DNA of 42,493 nucleotides from an uncultured Pelagibacteraceae bacterium (GTDB lineage Bacteria > Pseudomonadota > Alphaproteobacteria > Pelagibacterales > Pelagibacteraceae): contig CABYOT010000012.1 in the NCBI GenBank assembly GCA_902520695.1, forward strand, positions 1-42,493. Reading direction: 5' to 3'. The notes under the pieces were generated by a model, which saw nothing but the letters and a program-made list of their open reading frames with translations, was not told the DNA's origin and did no database searches. The position numbers were made by a program, and so were the translations under genes. This document shows, piece after piece, positions 1 through 8,663 of the stretch; the first letter of the stretch is position 1; each line of letters starts with the position of its first letter.

Positions 1-200
1 AATTTTTTATTAAATTTACTTACTCTACCTTTGTCTAGAATTTTTTGTTTACCACCTGTCCAAGCTGAGTGTGATTTTGGATCAATTTCAAGTTTAAGAG
101 TTTCTCCCTCTGTCCCCCAAGTTGATTTAGTTTGAAATTGAGTTCCATCTGTCATTTCTACAGTTATCGTGTGATAATTCGGATGTACATTTTTTTTCAT
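1..200 (-). CDS. rpmE: 50S ribosomal protein L31, partial (3' end off the window)
   Basis: Structural protein of the large ribosomal subunit. I translated the minus strand from the ATG at 200: it begins [20 protein letters not shown] and continues through a STWG motif and a WTGG motif typical of L31. Sixty-six codons are visible with no stop before the window edge, so only the last few residues (the family is about 70-80 aa) are missing. No cysteine occurs in the visible part, so this is the zinc-free form rather than the CxxC form. It lies 35 bases downstream of suhB on the same strand. No strong Shine-Dalgarno is seen. Identification is confident from the N-terminal motif; the C-terminus cannot be judged. 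Confidence 0.9.
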   Translation of the reverse strand, partial: MKKNVHPNYHTITVEMTDGTQFQTKSTWGTEGETLKLEIDPKSHSAWTGGKQKILDKGRVSKFNKK

Positions 201-235
201 AGGCGGTTTTATAACAAAAAGCTTAGCAAAAACAA

Positions 236-982
236 TTAAAAGTTAACTAAATTTTCCATCATTTTCGAGTAAATATTGCTGCTCGCAGCTCTTATATTTA
301 TGTTTTCATCATCAAAGCTACTTATATCATTTACGTTACCGCCTGCTTCTTTAACTATTAGAATACCAGCAGCTATGTCCCAAAGATTTATATTATTATG
401 AAAATAACCATCAAGTCTACCAGAACCGACGTAAGCCAAGTCTAGAGCAGCACAACCAGTGTTTCTCATATTAAGTTTTGGAAATATACTTTTTAACCCT
501 TCAGAATTTGATGAAAACAAACAATCCTCCAAGTTATTTTTATTTGAAACTCTAATTCTATGATTGTTGAAATAGGATCCATTATTCTTTTCTGCGAAAA
601 AGATTTCATTTTTTATTGGATCTTGTATTAAAGCAGATACTATTTCCCCATCAATTTTTAAGGCAATTGAAATTGCAAAATGGGGTATTCCATGTAAAAA
701 ATTTGTAGTACCATCTATTGGATCAATTATCCAAATTTTATCCTTGTCATTTTTTTCTATTTTACCACTTTCCTCAGTTAAAAATGAAAAGTTTTTTTTT
801 GCCTTTGTCAATTCTTGTATTAATATTTCTTCTACTCTTTTATCTGTTTTTGTTACAAAATCTCTAGGACCCTTTTTTGCAACTTGTAAATTTTCGATTT
901 CGCCAAAATCTCTAATAATTGCCTTAGAAGCTTTTTCTGAAGCTTTAATCATAATATTTAAGTTAGGGGAAATAGAATTCAT
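236..982 (-). CDS. suhB: inositol monophosphatase family protein
   Basis: Mg2+-dependent phosphatase of the inositol monophosphatase/SuhB family; the natural substrate in bacteria is often unclear. At 248 aa the length is normal. The metal-binding motif appears as TEESG followed by [12 protein letters not shown] (about residues 83-95), and the second family motif as [15 protein letters not shown] near residues 200-215. The ATG at 982 lies 3 bases after the efp stop, so it is probably translated from the same mRNA as efp. Nothing indicates an ArcA- or CysQ-type specialisation. The family is certain; the symbol suhB is the usual name for this orthologue, but the substrate is inferred. Confidence 0.88.
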   Translation of the reverse strand: MNSISPNLNIMIKASEKASKAIIRDFGEIENLQVAKKGPRDFVTKTDKRVEEILIQELTKAKKNFSFLTEESGKIEKNDKDKIWIIDPIDGTTNFLHGIPHFAISIALKIDGEIVSALIQDPIKNEIFFAEKNNGSYFNNHRIRVSNKNNLEDCLFSSNSEGLKSIFPKLNMRNTGCAALDLAYVGSGRLDGYFHNNINLWDIAAGILIVKEAGGNVNDISSFDDENINIRAASSNIYSKMMENLVNF

Positions 983-985
983 AAG

Positions 986-1546
986 TCAAATTTTTTTTAC
1001 ATATTCTAATGTTCTTGTATCCAAAATTATACCATCTCCTACTTCAACAAATGGTGGAACTTGTATTTTAATACCATTATCAAGTATTGCAGGCTTATAA
1101 GAAGAGGATACTGTTTGGCCTTTAATTGCAGCATCGGTTGTATATATTTTACACTTAATTTGATTTGGAAGTTCAACTGAAATTGGAATTTCATTATAAA
1201 AACTTAAAGTTACTTCAAGATTTTCGGTTAATAATTTTCCTTTTTCACCAATAATGTTTTTTTTAATCTCTGTTTGTTCAAATGTTTTTGGATTCATAAA
1301 AAAATAATTATCCTGATCCTCATAAAGATAATTAGAATTTATCTCCTCCAGAGATGCTTTCTCAACTGTTTCACTTGATCTAAACCTTTCATTCAATTTT
1401 GTATTTTTACCAACACTTTTCATTTCAACCTGAGCAAACGCACCACCTTTACCAGGTTTAACATGTTGTGTTTTAAGAACTTGCCATAAGTCATTTTTAT
1501 ACTCTAGCAACATTCCAACTCTTATTTCGCTCGCATTAATTTTCAT
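986..1546 (-). CDS. efp: translation elongation factor P
   Basis: EF-P binds ribosomes stalled on polyproline stretches and promotes peptide bond formation. The 186-aa length and three-domain form match the family. The loop that enters the peptidyl-transferase centre is VKPGKGGAF, with Lys33 at the position that is beta-lysylated (Lys34) in E. coli. The modification enzymes EpmA and EpmB are not encoded in this window, so the modification state is unknown. The ATG overlaps the thiE stop as ATGA (1543-1546), indicating translational coupling, and suhB follows after 3 bases. Confidence 0.96.
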   Translation of the reverse strand: MKINASEIRVGMLLEYKNDLWQVLKTQHVKPGKGGAFAQVEMKSVGKNTKLNERFRSSETVEKASLEEINSNYLYEDQDNYFFMNPKTFEQTEIKKNIIGEKGKLLTENLEVTLSFYNEIPISVELPNQIKCKIYTTDAAIKGQTVSSSYKPAILDNGIKIQVPPFVEVGDGIILDTRTLEYVKKI

Positions 1547-2157
1547 TTTAATAACTCAATCGCTTTTAATGGTTTATATTTTTTATTATTCCAGATGTAG
1601 CTTGAGATAGCTAAAAAATTAGCTTTATTCAATAATAGATTTTTGTAATTATGCGAGTTTATACCACCTATCGCAACAACTGGAATATTACTCAATCTTT
1701 TTATTTCTAATAAAACTTTGGTAGTGGCATTAAATTTTACTTTCTTGGTTTTCGTTGGATAAAATGCACCAAAAGCTAAATAGCTTACATTTGATCTTAT
1801 AGCATTTTTTGCAAGTTTTATAGAATTATGGCACGTAATACCTACAATTTTATTTCCTATTAATTTGCGGGCTTCATTTATACTCATATCTTTTTGTCCC
1901 AAATGGCAACCATCTGCATCAAGTTTTTTTGCTAACCATGGGTCATCGTTTATTATAAATTTTACTTTATTGTCTTTACATACTTTTTTAATTTTTCTAC
2001 CAATTAAAATTTTTTGATTTAATGAATATGTTTTTAGTCTCATTTGAAAAAAACTAACTTTATTTGTTTTTAGTACTAATTTTAAATTTTTATAAAAACT
2101 TTTTGTTATTTTATTTGGTGAAATAAGATAAATAAATTTTTTTTTATTTATTTTCAA
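1543..2157 (-). CDS. thiE: thiamine-phosphate synthase
   Basis: Joins HMP diphosphate to the thiazole phosphate to make thiamine monophosphate. At 204 aa it is a TIM-barrel protein of normal length. Family signatures seen are FIINDDPWLAKKLDADGCHLGQ (read as FIINDD then ADGCHLGQ), GITCHN, the AFGAFYPTKTKK loop that contacts diphosphate, and VVAIGGI. The start at 2157 lies inside fba (14-base overlap); no other in-frame start fits the conserved N-terminus. It sits in an operon with glycolytic genes rather than with other thiamine genes, but thiD occurs elsewhere in the window. No TPP riboswitch space exists upstream. TenI-like variants lack synthase activity, but the motifs here favour ThiE. 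Confidence 0.85.
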   Translation of the reverse strand: MKINKKKFIYLISPNKITKSFYKNLKLVLKTNKVSFFQMRLKTYSLNQKILIGRKIKKVCKDNKVKFIINDDPWLAKKLDADGCHLGQKDMSINEARKLIGNKIVGITCHNSIKLAKNAIRSNVSYLAFGAFYPTKTKKVKFNATTKVLLEIKRLSNIPVVAIGGINSHNYKNLLLNKANFLAISSYIWNNKKYKPLKAIELLK

Positions 2158-3154
2158 GTTTGTTTGACCATTTTCCTTGTGCAGCTAGAGAGCACATTTT
2201 AGCTCTATGATTAAAAGTATTTTGAGTAGACTCTATATCTTTAGTATTTTTTGACCACATCCTAAGGGCACTTTGTTGCAGGGCCCTTCCGTATGAGAAA
2301 GTGATTATGAATTTAGTATTATTATTTTTGTTTATCAAATTTAAATTTTCTGTTGCTTCTATTTCTTTTTGACCACCAGACAAAAAAGCAATACCAGGCA
2401 CCTCCTCAGGAACTGAGTTTTTTAGACATTCAAGTGTTTTTAGAGAAATCTCCTCAGCAGAAATTTTATCTTTTGATTTTGTGCCAGCCAATATCATATT
2501 TGGTTTCAAAATAACTCCTGAAAGATCAACTTTATGTAATATCAATTCATCAAAACATTTTTTAATAACTTCTGATGTTTTTCTTAAACAACTGTCAACA
2601 GAATGATCTCCATCCATCAATACTTCAGGCTCTACAATTGGCACCATTCTACTTTCCTGGACCAAAGACGCATATCGTGCTAGTGCATGCGAATTATTTT
2701 TAACTGCTAGTTTACTTGGATGTTTATCATTTATGACATAGACGGCTCTCCATTTTGTAAATCTTGCCCCAAGTTCATAGTATTTTTTTAATCTTTCTCT
2801 TAGTCCATCTAAACCTTCAGTTATTTTTTCCCTAGAAGAGTTTTCCAAATCTTTTATGCCTGTATCAACCTTAATTCCAGTAAGAGCCCCCGAAGAAGAA
2901 ATTAAATCAGGAATTGATTTTCCAAAACTTGTCATTTGCTTTATTGTTTCATCATAAAGAATTACACCACCTATGTATTCTTTCATACCATTAGATGAAA
3001 AAATTGACTCTCTAAATAAAAGTCTATTTTCTGGTGTAGAGTTCACATTTACTGCTTCAAGTCTTTTTGTCATAGTTGCATTACTTTCATCTGCCGCAAG
3101 GATACCTTTGCCATTGGAAATTATTTTAAGTGCAATTTTATTAAGTTCTGACAT
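2144..3154 (-). CDS. fba: class I fructose-bisphosphate aldolase
   Basis: Reversibly cleaves fructose 1,6-bisphosphate to dihydroxyacetone phosphate and glyceraldehyde 3-phosphate. The 336-aa protein is the Schiff-base (class I, eukaryote-like) type: ILAADES near residue 18-24, KWRAVY near 134, PIVEPEVLMDGDH near 182-194, and the Schiff-base lysine in VILKPNM (about Lys217). No class II zinc-site motifs are present. It is cotranscribed with tkt, gap and pgk: its ATG is 1 base after the pgk stop, and its 3' end overlaps thiE. Its role could be glycolytic or gluconeogenic; the absence of phosphofructokinase nearby fits the latter, though other loci cannot be seen. Confidence 0.95.
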   Translation of the reverse strand: MSELNKIALKIISNGKGILAADESNATMTKRLEAVNVNSTPENRLLFRESIFSSNGMKEYIGGVILYDETIKQMTSFGKSIPDLISSSGALTGIKVDTGIKDLENSSREKITEGLDGLRERLKKYYELGARFTKWRAVYVINDKHPSKLAVKNNSHALARYASLVQESRMVPIVEPEVLMDGDHSVDSCLRKTSEVIKKCFDELILHKVDLSGVILKPNMILAGTKSKDKISAEEISLKTLECLKNSVPEEVPGIAFLSGGQKEIEATENLNLINKNNNTKFIITFSYGRALQQSALRMWSKNTKDIESTQNTFNHRAKMCSLAAQGKWSNKLENK

Positions 3155-3155
3155 T

Positions 3156-4334
3156 TTAATTCAAAGCGTTTATACCAGGTAGCTTTTTACCTTCAAGAAA
3201 TTCTAAAAAAGCTCCACCTGCAGTTGAAACAAAATTAAAATTACCCATAACTTTTAATTTATTTAATAGCGCAACAGTATCACCGCCACCAACAACAGAG
3301 AAAATTGTATTTGATTTGTTATTCTTAATTATTCTTTTTGCTATTTTAATACTTCCATAAGCAAAATTTGGATTTTCAAAATATCCAGCCGGTCCGTTCC
3401 ACAATATTGTTTTACTATTATCAATTATATCTGTTATTTTATTTATTGTCTTTGGGCCAATATCTAAAATCATATCATCATCCAAAATTTGACTTAATTC
3501 TTTATTTGTAGAGGATCCATTTATATCCTTAGATACAAGCACGTCATCAGGATAAATTATTTTACATCCTTTTTTTTTTGAAATAGAAATAATTTCTTCA
3601 ATAATTTGAAAACAATTTTTTTCTTTAATCGATTTTCCAATATTATTTCCAAAATATTCAATAAAATTATTAGCCATACCACCAACAATTATAATATTAT
3701 CAAGTTTTGGTATTAAATTTTTGATAATATTTATTTTAGTCGAAATTTTAGATCCTCCAATTATACAGGTTATGGGTTTTGTTATTTCAGTGGTAATTTT
3801 ATTTAGAGCACTTACTTCTAAATCAAGTTGTAGTCCTGAGAATGAGGGTAAATATTTAGGAATTTTATGAATTGATGCATGTGCTCGATGAGAACAAGAA
3901 AAAGCATCATTCACATAAATATCACCTAAACTTGCTAGGTGCTTTGCAAATTTGTTGTCGTTTCTTTCCTCTTCTGGGTAAAATCTTATATTTTCTAAAA
4001 TAAGAATTTCTTCATTAAATTTTTTAAAGAAATCTTTATTTTTTATATTGTATATGTTTTCTTTGATTAGTTTTACTCTTACATTTAATTTTATTCTTAA
4101 ATCTTCACCTACTGGTTTTAAAGATAGTTCCTTTACTTTTTTGCCTTTAGGCCTTCCAACATGCGATATAATTATTATTTTAGTTTTTTGTTTTAATAAA
4201 AAATTTAAAGTAGGTAAAATTTTGTCAATTCTCGTAGTATCAATTATTTTGCCATTTTCTAAAGGAACATTTAAGTCTAATCTTAATAATATTTTTTTAC
4301 TATTAAGATTTTTTTCTTTTAAAATACTTCTCAT
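3156..4334 (-). CDS. pgk: phosphoglycerate kinase
   Basis: Transfers phosphate between 1,3-bisphosphoglycerate and ADP. The 392-aa length is normal. Conserved segments seen are RLDLNVPLENG and DTTRI in the N-terminal substrate domain, SHVGRPKG, the ENIRFYPEEE segment, and the nucleotide-domain motif VVGGGDTVALL followed by STAGGAFLE near the C-terminus. The start codon shares one base with the gap stop (TAATG at 4334), so translation is probably coupled. It belongs to the tkt-gap-pgk-fba operon. Confidence 0.97.
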   Translation of the reverse strand: MRSILKEKNLNSKKILLRLDLNVPLENGKIIDTTRIDKILPTLNFLLKQKTKIIIISHVGRPKGKKVKELSLKPVGEDLRIKLNVRVKLIKENIYNIKNKDFFKKFNEEILILENIRFYPEEERNDNKFAKHLASLGDIYVNDAFSCSHRAHASIHKIPKYLPSFSGLQLDLEVSALNKITTEITKPITCIIGGSKISTKINIIKNLIPKLDNIIIVGGMANNFIEYFGNNIGKSIKEKNCFQIIEEIISISKKKGCKIIYPDDVLVSKDINGSSTNKELSQILDDDMILDIGPKTINKITDIIDNSKTILWNGPAGYFENPNFAYGSIKIAKRIIKNNKSNTIFSVVGGGDTVALLNKLKVMGNFNFVSTAGGAFLEFLEGKKLPGINALN

Positions 4335-5341
4335 TAAGAGATTTTGTGCAAATTCTCAGCTATATCACACATTCTATTTGAAAAACCCCATTCATTATCA
4401 TACCAAGCTGAGATTTTACCCATGTTGGTTCCAACTACACTTGTTAAAGAGGCATCAATAATTGCAGATGCAGAATGATGATTAAAATCAATAGAAACCA
4501 GTTTTTCGTAAGTAACTTCCAAGATTTTATGTAATTCATTTTTAGAGGCAGTTTCAAATACAGCATTAATTTTTTGTATATCAATTTCTTTTTTTGTGCA
4601 GAATACTAACTCTACTAGCGATACATTGGGTGTTGGGACTCTCATTGCAATACCTTCTAATTTACCTTTTAGGCTTGGAATTATTTCGCCAATTGTTTTT
4701 GATGCCCCAGTTGAAGTTGGGACAATTGATTGACTTGCCGCCCTTGCTCTTCTTGGATCTTTATGAGAGTTATCTAAAATTCTTTGATCACTTGTAAATG
4801 CATGAATAGTAGTCATAAAACCTTTTTCAATTTCAAAATTATTATTAAGAACATTCACAACTGGAGCTAAACAATTAGTTGTACATGAAGCAGCAGATAT
4901 TATTTTATCATCTTTTGATATAATATTTTCATTTACACCAAAAACTATTGTTTTGTCTGCATTTTTACATGGAGCAGAAACAATTACTTTTTTTGCTCCG
5001 TTTTTGATATGTGCAAGTAATTTTTCTTTTGAATTAAATTTACCGGTACACTCAAATACATAGTCAACATCATACTTTTTCCAATCAATATTTTCGATTT
5101 TAGTTTCTTGAGAAAATGTAATTTTATTTTTATTAATTATTAATTCATTTTCACCAAATTCTATATCCGCGTGAAATTTTCCGTGAATAGAGTCATATTT
5201 TATTAATTTATAAGTAGCTTCTAAATTTGATCTATTATTTATATGACTAATTTTTAAACTTTTATTTTTTGCTTCAAAAATTGATCTAACTACCATACGA
5301 CCAATTCTACCCATTCCATTAATTCCAATTTTAATAGTCAT
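4334..5341 (-). CDS. gap: glyceraldehyde-3-phosphate dehydrogenase
   Basis: Interconverts glyceraldehyde 3-phosphate and 1,3-bisphosphoglycerate with NAD(P). I chose the ATG at 5341 (335 aa), which gives MTIKIGINGMGRIGR at the family N-terminus; an ATG 12 codons upstream would lie within tkt and add a non-conserved leader. The Rossmann motif is INGMGRIGR; the catalytic cysteine is in SAASCTTNC (Cys153); the C-terminal signature is WYDNEWGFSNRM. Where NAD-specific enzymes carry an Asp after the second strand, this protein reads HINNRS, a weak hint of relaxed NAD/NADP use. The tkt stop is 1 base upstream and pgk overlaps by 1 base. Confidence 0.96.
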   Translation of the reverse strand: MTIKIGINGMGRIGRMVVRSIFEAKNKSLKISHINNRSNLEATYKLIKYDSIHGKFHADIEFGENELIINKNKITFSQETKIENIDWKKYDVDYVFECTGKFNSKEKLLAHIKNGAKKVIVSAPCKNADKTIVFGVNENIISKDDKIISAASCTTNCLAPVVNVLNNNFEIEKGFMTTIHAFTSDQRILDNSHKDPRRARAASQSIVPTSTGASKTIGEIIPSLKGKLEGIAMRVPTPNVSLVELVFCTKKEIDIQKINAVFETASKNELHKILEVTYEKLVSIDFNHHSASAIIDASLTSVVGTNMGKISAWYDNEWGFSNRMCDIAENLHKIS

Positions 5342-5342
5342 T

Positions 5343-7301
5343 TCAGTTTTTAAATAATTTCTTTGATTTATTTGCAATATTTGAGGATATCAATCCAAAA
5401 TATTTATAAATATCTTTATAAGGAGCACTTTTACCAAAAACATCAATTCCAAAAGTCATTCCATAATCACCTACATATTTTTTCCAACAATCACTCGAAC
5501 CAGCTTCAATTGAAATTTTCAATTTAGTTTCTTTTAAAATTTTATCTTTATATTTATTTGGTTGTAATTCAAAAAGCTCCATACATGGAACTGATATAAC
5601 TTTTGAATATATCTTATCTTTGGCTAATTTATGGCTGGTCTCTATAGCTAAGTTTACTTCAGAACCACTTGCTAAAATTGTTAGTTTAACTTTTTTGCTA
5701 GTTCTTAAAACCTCATAAGCTCCAAGTGAGCATTTATTGATTTTTGAGTATTTATTTCTAATGGGATTAAGGTTTTGTCTTGTTAAAGATAGAATGCTTG
5801 GTGTTTTAAAACTCTCTAAAGCATGCTCCCAACATTCAATAGTTTCTATCCTATCAGCAGGTCTAAAAATATTAAGGTTGGGTATTGATCTTAATCCAGA
5901 TAATTGTTCAATAGGTTGATGTGTTGGCCCGTCCTCTCCAAGACCAATAGAGTCATGTGTCATCACATATATAACCTGTCGCTCCATCATAGCTGCTAAT
6001 CTTATTGATGGTTTGCAATAATCTGAAAAAATTAAAAAAGTTCCTCCGTAAGGTATTATTTTACTATGCAAGGCTAATCCATTCATAATTCCACACATGG
6101 CATGTTCTCTAACTCCATAATGGATATAATTTCCATTAAAATTTCCAGGTGTAATTATTTCATGATTTTTTGTCTTGGTGTTATTTGATCCAGCAAGGTC
6201 TGCTGATCCACCAATAAGTATATTACTTTTTTTTACAAGAGAGCTAATAATCGACTCTGAAGATTTTCTTGAAGCGAGAATCATATCTTCTTTTAAAGCT
6301 ATTCTTTTTTCTTTTAAAGTAGACTTTAGAAAATCACTTTTGAAAAATTTATTTATTTTACCTTTTTTCTTTTTATAAGTTTTGTTCCATTTATATTCAA
6401 TTTTTTCTCCCTTTTTTCCAATCTCTCTCCAGATCTTTAATATATTTTTTGGAATTTGAAATGGTTTATAATTCCATCCTAATTCTCTACGCACCAATTC
6501 AATCTCCTCTACACCTAGCGGGCTTCCATGCGAAGAAGCTTTTCCAGATTTATTAGGTGATCCATAACCAATTTTAGTTTTACAGGAAATAACAGTTGGT
6601 TTTTTTGCATTTTGAACTTTTTTGAGAGCTTTAAATATTTCATTTTCTTTATGACCATTAATTTCTAAGTAATCCCAGCCATAACTTTCAAATCTTTTTT
6701 TAAAATTATCTGAAACTGCTAAACTTGTTGGTCCATCAATAGAAATAGAATTATTATCAAACAACATTATTAGATTTTTAAGTTTTAGATGGCCGGCCAA
6801 ACTCATGGATTCGTGACTTATACCTTCCATGAGACAGCCATCACCTGCGATTACATAAGTTTTATGATTTATAATATCTTTACCAATTTTTTTTTTCAAA
6901 ATTTCCTCTGCTAATGCAAAACCAACCGCATTAGAAATTCCTTGACCCAAAGGACCTGTGGTTGTTTCAATGCCTGAGTTTTCAACATACTCAGGATGAC
7001 CTGCACAAATAGAATCTATCTGTCTAAAATTCTTAATATCTTTTAATTTAACACTTTTATAACCAGTTAAATAAAGCAAAGAGTAAAGCAACATTGATCC
7101 GTGACCTGCAGATAAAACGAATCTATCTCTATTTATCCAGTTTGGGTTTCTTGGATTAAACTTTAGAAAATATTTGAAAAGAATTGTAGAAACATCAGCC
7201 ATTCCCATAGGCATACCGGGGTGTCCAGAATTAGCTTTTTGTACGGCCTCCATTGAAAGAGCGCGTATACAATTAGACAAGGTTTTATTTAGTTCTCTCA
7301 A
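5343..7301 (-). CDS. tkt: transketolase
   Basis: Thiamine-diphosphate enzyme of the pentose phosphate route; it transfers two-carbon units between sugar phosphates. The 652-aa length is normal. Visible motifs are SGHPGMPMG, GPLGQGISNAVG, the TPP/Mg site GDGCLMEG with FDNNSISIDG, and EDGPTHQP in the pyrimidine domain. The start is a TTG at 7301: no ATG precedes the conserved N-terminus, and an AAGGA Shine-Dalgarno lies about 8 bases upstream (7309-7313). It is the first gene of the minus-strand operon and is divergent from the coiled-coil/zapA operon across about 50 bases. Confidence 0.95.
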   Translation of the reverse strand: MRELNKTLSNCIRALSMEAVQKANSGHPGMPMGMADVSTILFKYFLKFNPRNPNWINRDRFVLSAGHGSMLLYSLLYLTGYKSVKLKDIKNFRQIDSICAGHPEYVENSGIETTTGPLGQGISNAVGFALAEEILKKKIGKDIINHKTYVIAGDGCLMEGISHESMSLAGHLKLKNLIMLFDNNSISIDGPTSLAVSDNFKKRFESYGWDYLEINGHKENEIFKALKKVQNAKKPTVISCKTKIGYGSPNKSGKASSHGSPLGVEEIELVRRELGWNYKPFQIPKNILKIWREIGKKGEKIEYKWNKTYKKKKGKINKFFKSDFLKSTLKEKRIALKEDMILASRKSSESIISSLVKKSNILIGGSADLAGSNNTKTKNHEIITPGNFNGNYIHYGVREHAMCGIMNGLALHSKIIPYGGTFLIFSDYCKPSIRLAAMMERQVIYVMTHDSIGLGEDGPTHQPIEQLSGLRSIPNLNIFRPADRIETIECWEHALESFKTPSILSLTRQNLNPIRNKYSKINKCSLGAYEVLRTSKKVKLTILASGSEVNLAIETSHKLAKDKIYSKVISVPCMELFELQPNKYKDKILKETKLKISIEAGSSDCWKKYVGDYGMTFGIDVFGKSAPYKDIYKYFGLISSNIANKSKKLFKN

Positions 7302-7315
7302 AAATTTATCCTTTG

Positions 7316-7344
7316 TAGACTTAGGTGAATCAATTTATTATTAT
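7316..7344 (+). promoter_or_regulatory. possible sigma-70-type promoter for the coiled-coil/zapA operon
   Basis: TAGACT (7316-7321) and TATTAT (7339-7344) are separated by 17 bases and end 10 bases before the ATG at 7355. In DNA this AT-rich such matches occur by chance, so confidence is low; the divergent gene arrangement does require a promoter in this gap. Confidence 0.3.
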
Positions 7345-7354
7345 AGATATATAT

Positions 7355-7678
7355 ATGAATTCAATTAGTGAAAAAGAAAAAAAATTATTAGAAACTTTAG
7401 ATAAATTAAAAAATCTTGAAAATATAAAACCAGATAAAATTTTGGAGTTAGAAAATCTAGAAAACCAAAAAAATCAATTAGAAATTGAAAAAAAAGAAAT
7501 AGAACACAGATACAATTCACTTCAACAAGAAAACCAAACGCTTAGGCAGAAATTTGATAATTTTAAAAAAAAAGAGATTGAGGAAAAAAAAAAAGAAGAC
7601 CAATTCTCACAAAAAATTGATGAATTAAACCAAGAAACAGATAATTTGATGGAAGAAATCGATAAATGGCAAATGTAA
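7355..7678 (+). CDS. small coiled-coil protein upstream of ZapA (DUF4164-like)
   Basis: A 107-aa protein that is almost entirely a predicted coiled coil: nearly continuous charged heptads rich in Lys, Glu, Gln and Leu from about residue 3 to 102, with no cysteine, signal peptide or membrane segment. I chose the ATG at 7355 over an in-frame GTG at 7325 because the extra 10 residues are hydrophobic and break the coiled coil. It overlaps zapA by 13 bases, implying coupled expression. A small coiled-coil protein (DUF4164) occupies this place in other alphaproteobacteria; a role alongside ZapA, comparable to ZapB, is inference. Function unknown. Confidence 0.72.
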   Translation: MNSISEKEKKLLETLDKLKNLENIKPDKILELENLENQKNQLEIEKKEIEHRYNSLQQENQTLRQKFDNFKKKEIEEKKKEDQFSQKIDELNQETDNLMEEIDKWQM

Positions 7679-8112
7679 ATATTAAATTTAATGGTAAAGA
7701 ATTTTTGTTATCTTGCGAAGATGGACAAGAAGAACACTTAGAGGAATTAGCTTTATATTTAAACGAAAAGTTTAGTAATCTTAAAAACTCTTTAGGCAAC
7801 ATAGGAGAAAGTAAGCTTTTGCTTATAACATCTATTTCTGTATTAGATGAATATTACGAGACAAAAAAAAAAATAGATATTCAAAAAAAAGAAATAAATA
7901 AAATTACTGAAAAATTTAAAGAACTTAAATCATTAGTGTATAATTATAGAGATTTAAAAGAAAAAGAAATTTCTGAATTAAGTAAAAATCAGGACAATTT
8001 GAAGAATGAAATCGAAATCAATCGAAATAATTATGAAACTTTAGTTGATAAGACCACACTTGAATTAGAAAATTTTATTAAAAGAAACGATCCAGACTCC
8101 AAGATCCAATAA
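7666..8112 (+). CDS. zapA: cell division protein ZapA
   Basis: ZapA binds FtsZ and bundles protofilaments at the Z-ring. The N-terminal 70 residues fit the ZapA fold: a beta hairpin (VNIKFNGKEFLLSCEDGQEE) followed by a helix with LALYLNEKF and LLLITSISVLDEYYE. The remaining half is an extended Lys/Glu-rich coiled coil reaching residue 148, longer than the roughly 110-aa E. coli protein. It overlaps the preceding coiled-coil gene, and fthC follows after 5 bases, so there is no room for the 6S RNA gene that often sits between zapA and fthC in other proteobacteria. Confidence 0.85.
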   Translation: MANVNIKFNGKEFLLSCEDGQEEHLEELALYLNEKFSNLKNSLGNIGESKLLLITSISVLDEYYETKKKIDIQKKEINKITEKFKELKSLVYNYRDLKEKEISELSKNQDNLKNEIEINRNNYETLVDKTTLELENFIKRNDPDSKIQ

Positions 8113-8117
8113 TTAAA

Positions 8118-8663
8118 GTGTCTAAGAAAATTTTAAGAAAAAAACTAATTTATATTAGAAGGAATAATTTTGTAGATCAGACTATATCTTATGTTCGTTT
8201 TAAAAAAATATTAAAAAAATACAATTTAAAAAAAAATATTAATATTGGAGGTTATTACCCTGTAAATAGTGAGATTAGTTGTTTAGATGTTTTAGAAACT
8301 TTAGAAAAGAATAATTTTAAAATATCTTTGCCTATAACTAAGAAAAATAATAATATGGATTTTTACGAATGGTCTTTTCAAGACTCACTTAGAATAAGTC
8401 AGCAAGGTATTCCCGAGCCAAATACTAAAAAAAAAGTTATGCCAGATGTTTTGATTGTACCTCTAGTTGGATTTGATAGGTATAAATTTAGATTAGGTTA
8501 CGGAGGTGGATTTTATGATAGATATATTAGCAAAATTCTTAAGTTTAAAAAAATTTTAACAGTTGGTTTTGCTTTTTCATTTCAAGAAATTTCAAAAATC
8601 CCTATAAATAAATTTGATCAAAAGTTAAATTTCATTTTAACAGATAAAAAAATTATTAAATGA
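8118..8663 (+). CDS. fthC: 5-formyltetrahydrofolate cyclo-ligase
   Basis: Uses ATP to convert 5-formyltetrahydrofolate to 5,10-methenyltetrahydrofolate. Starts with GTG at 8118, 5 bases after zapA. At 181 aa it is slightly short for the family. Diagnostic segments are GGYYPVNSEI (substrate loop) and PDVLIVPLVGFDRYKFRLGYGGGFYDRY, in which the GFDR...LGYGGGFYDR core is the family signature. The N-terminal ATP-binding segment begins KKILRKKLIYIRR. Its stop overlaps the next gene as ATGA. The zapA-fthC pairing is conserved among many proteobacteria. Confidence 0.92.
   Translation: MSKKILRKKLIYIRRNNFVDQTISYVRFKKILKKYNLKKNINIGGYYPVNSEISCLDVLETLEKNNFKISLPITKKNNNMDFYEWSFQDSLRISQQGIPEPNTKKKVMPDVLIVPLVGFDRYKFRLGYGGGFYDRYISKILKFKKILTVGFAFSFQEISKIPINKFDQKLNFILTDKKIIK

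Noticed and set aside
8107..8122. Possible 6S RNA gene between zapA and fthC
   Set aside because: Only 5 bases separate the two genes, so no ncRNA can fit there; if 6S RNA exists in this genome it is elsewhere.
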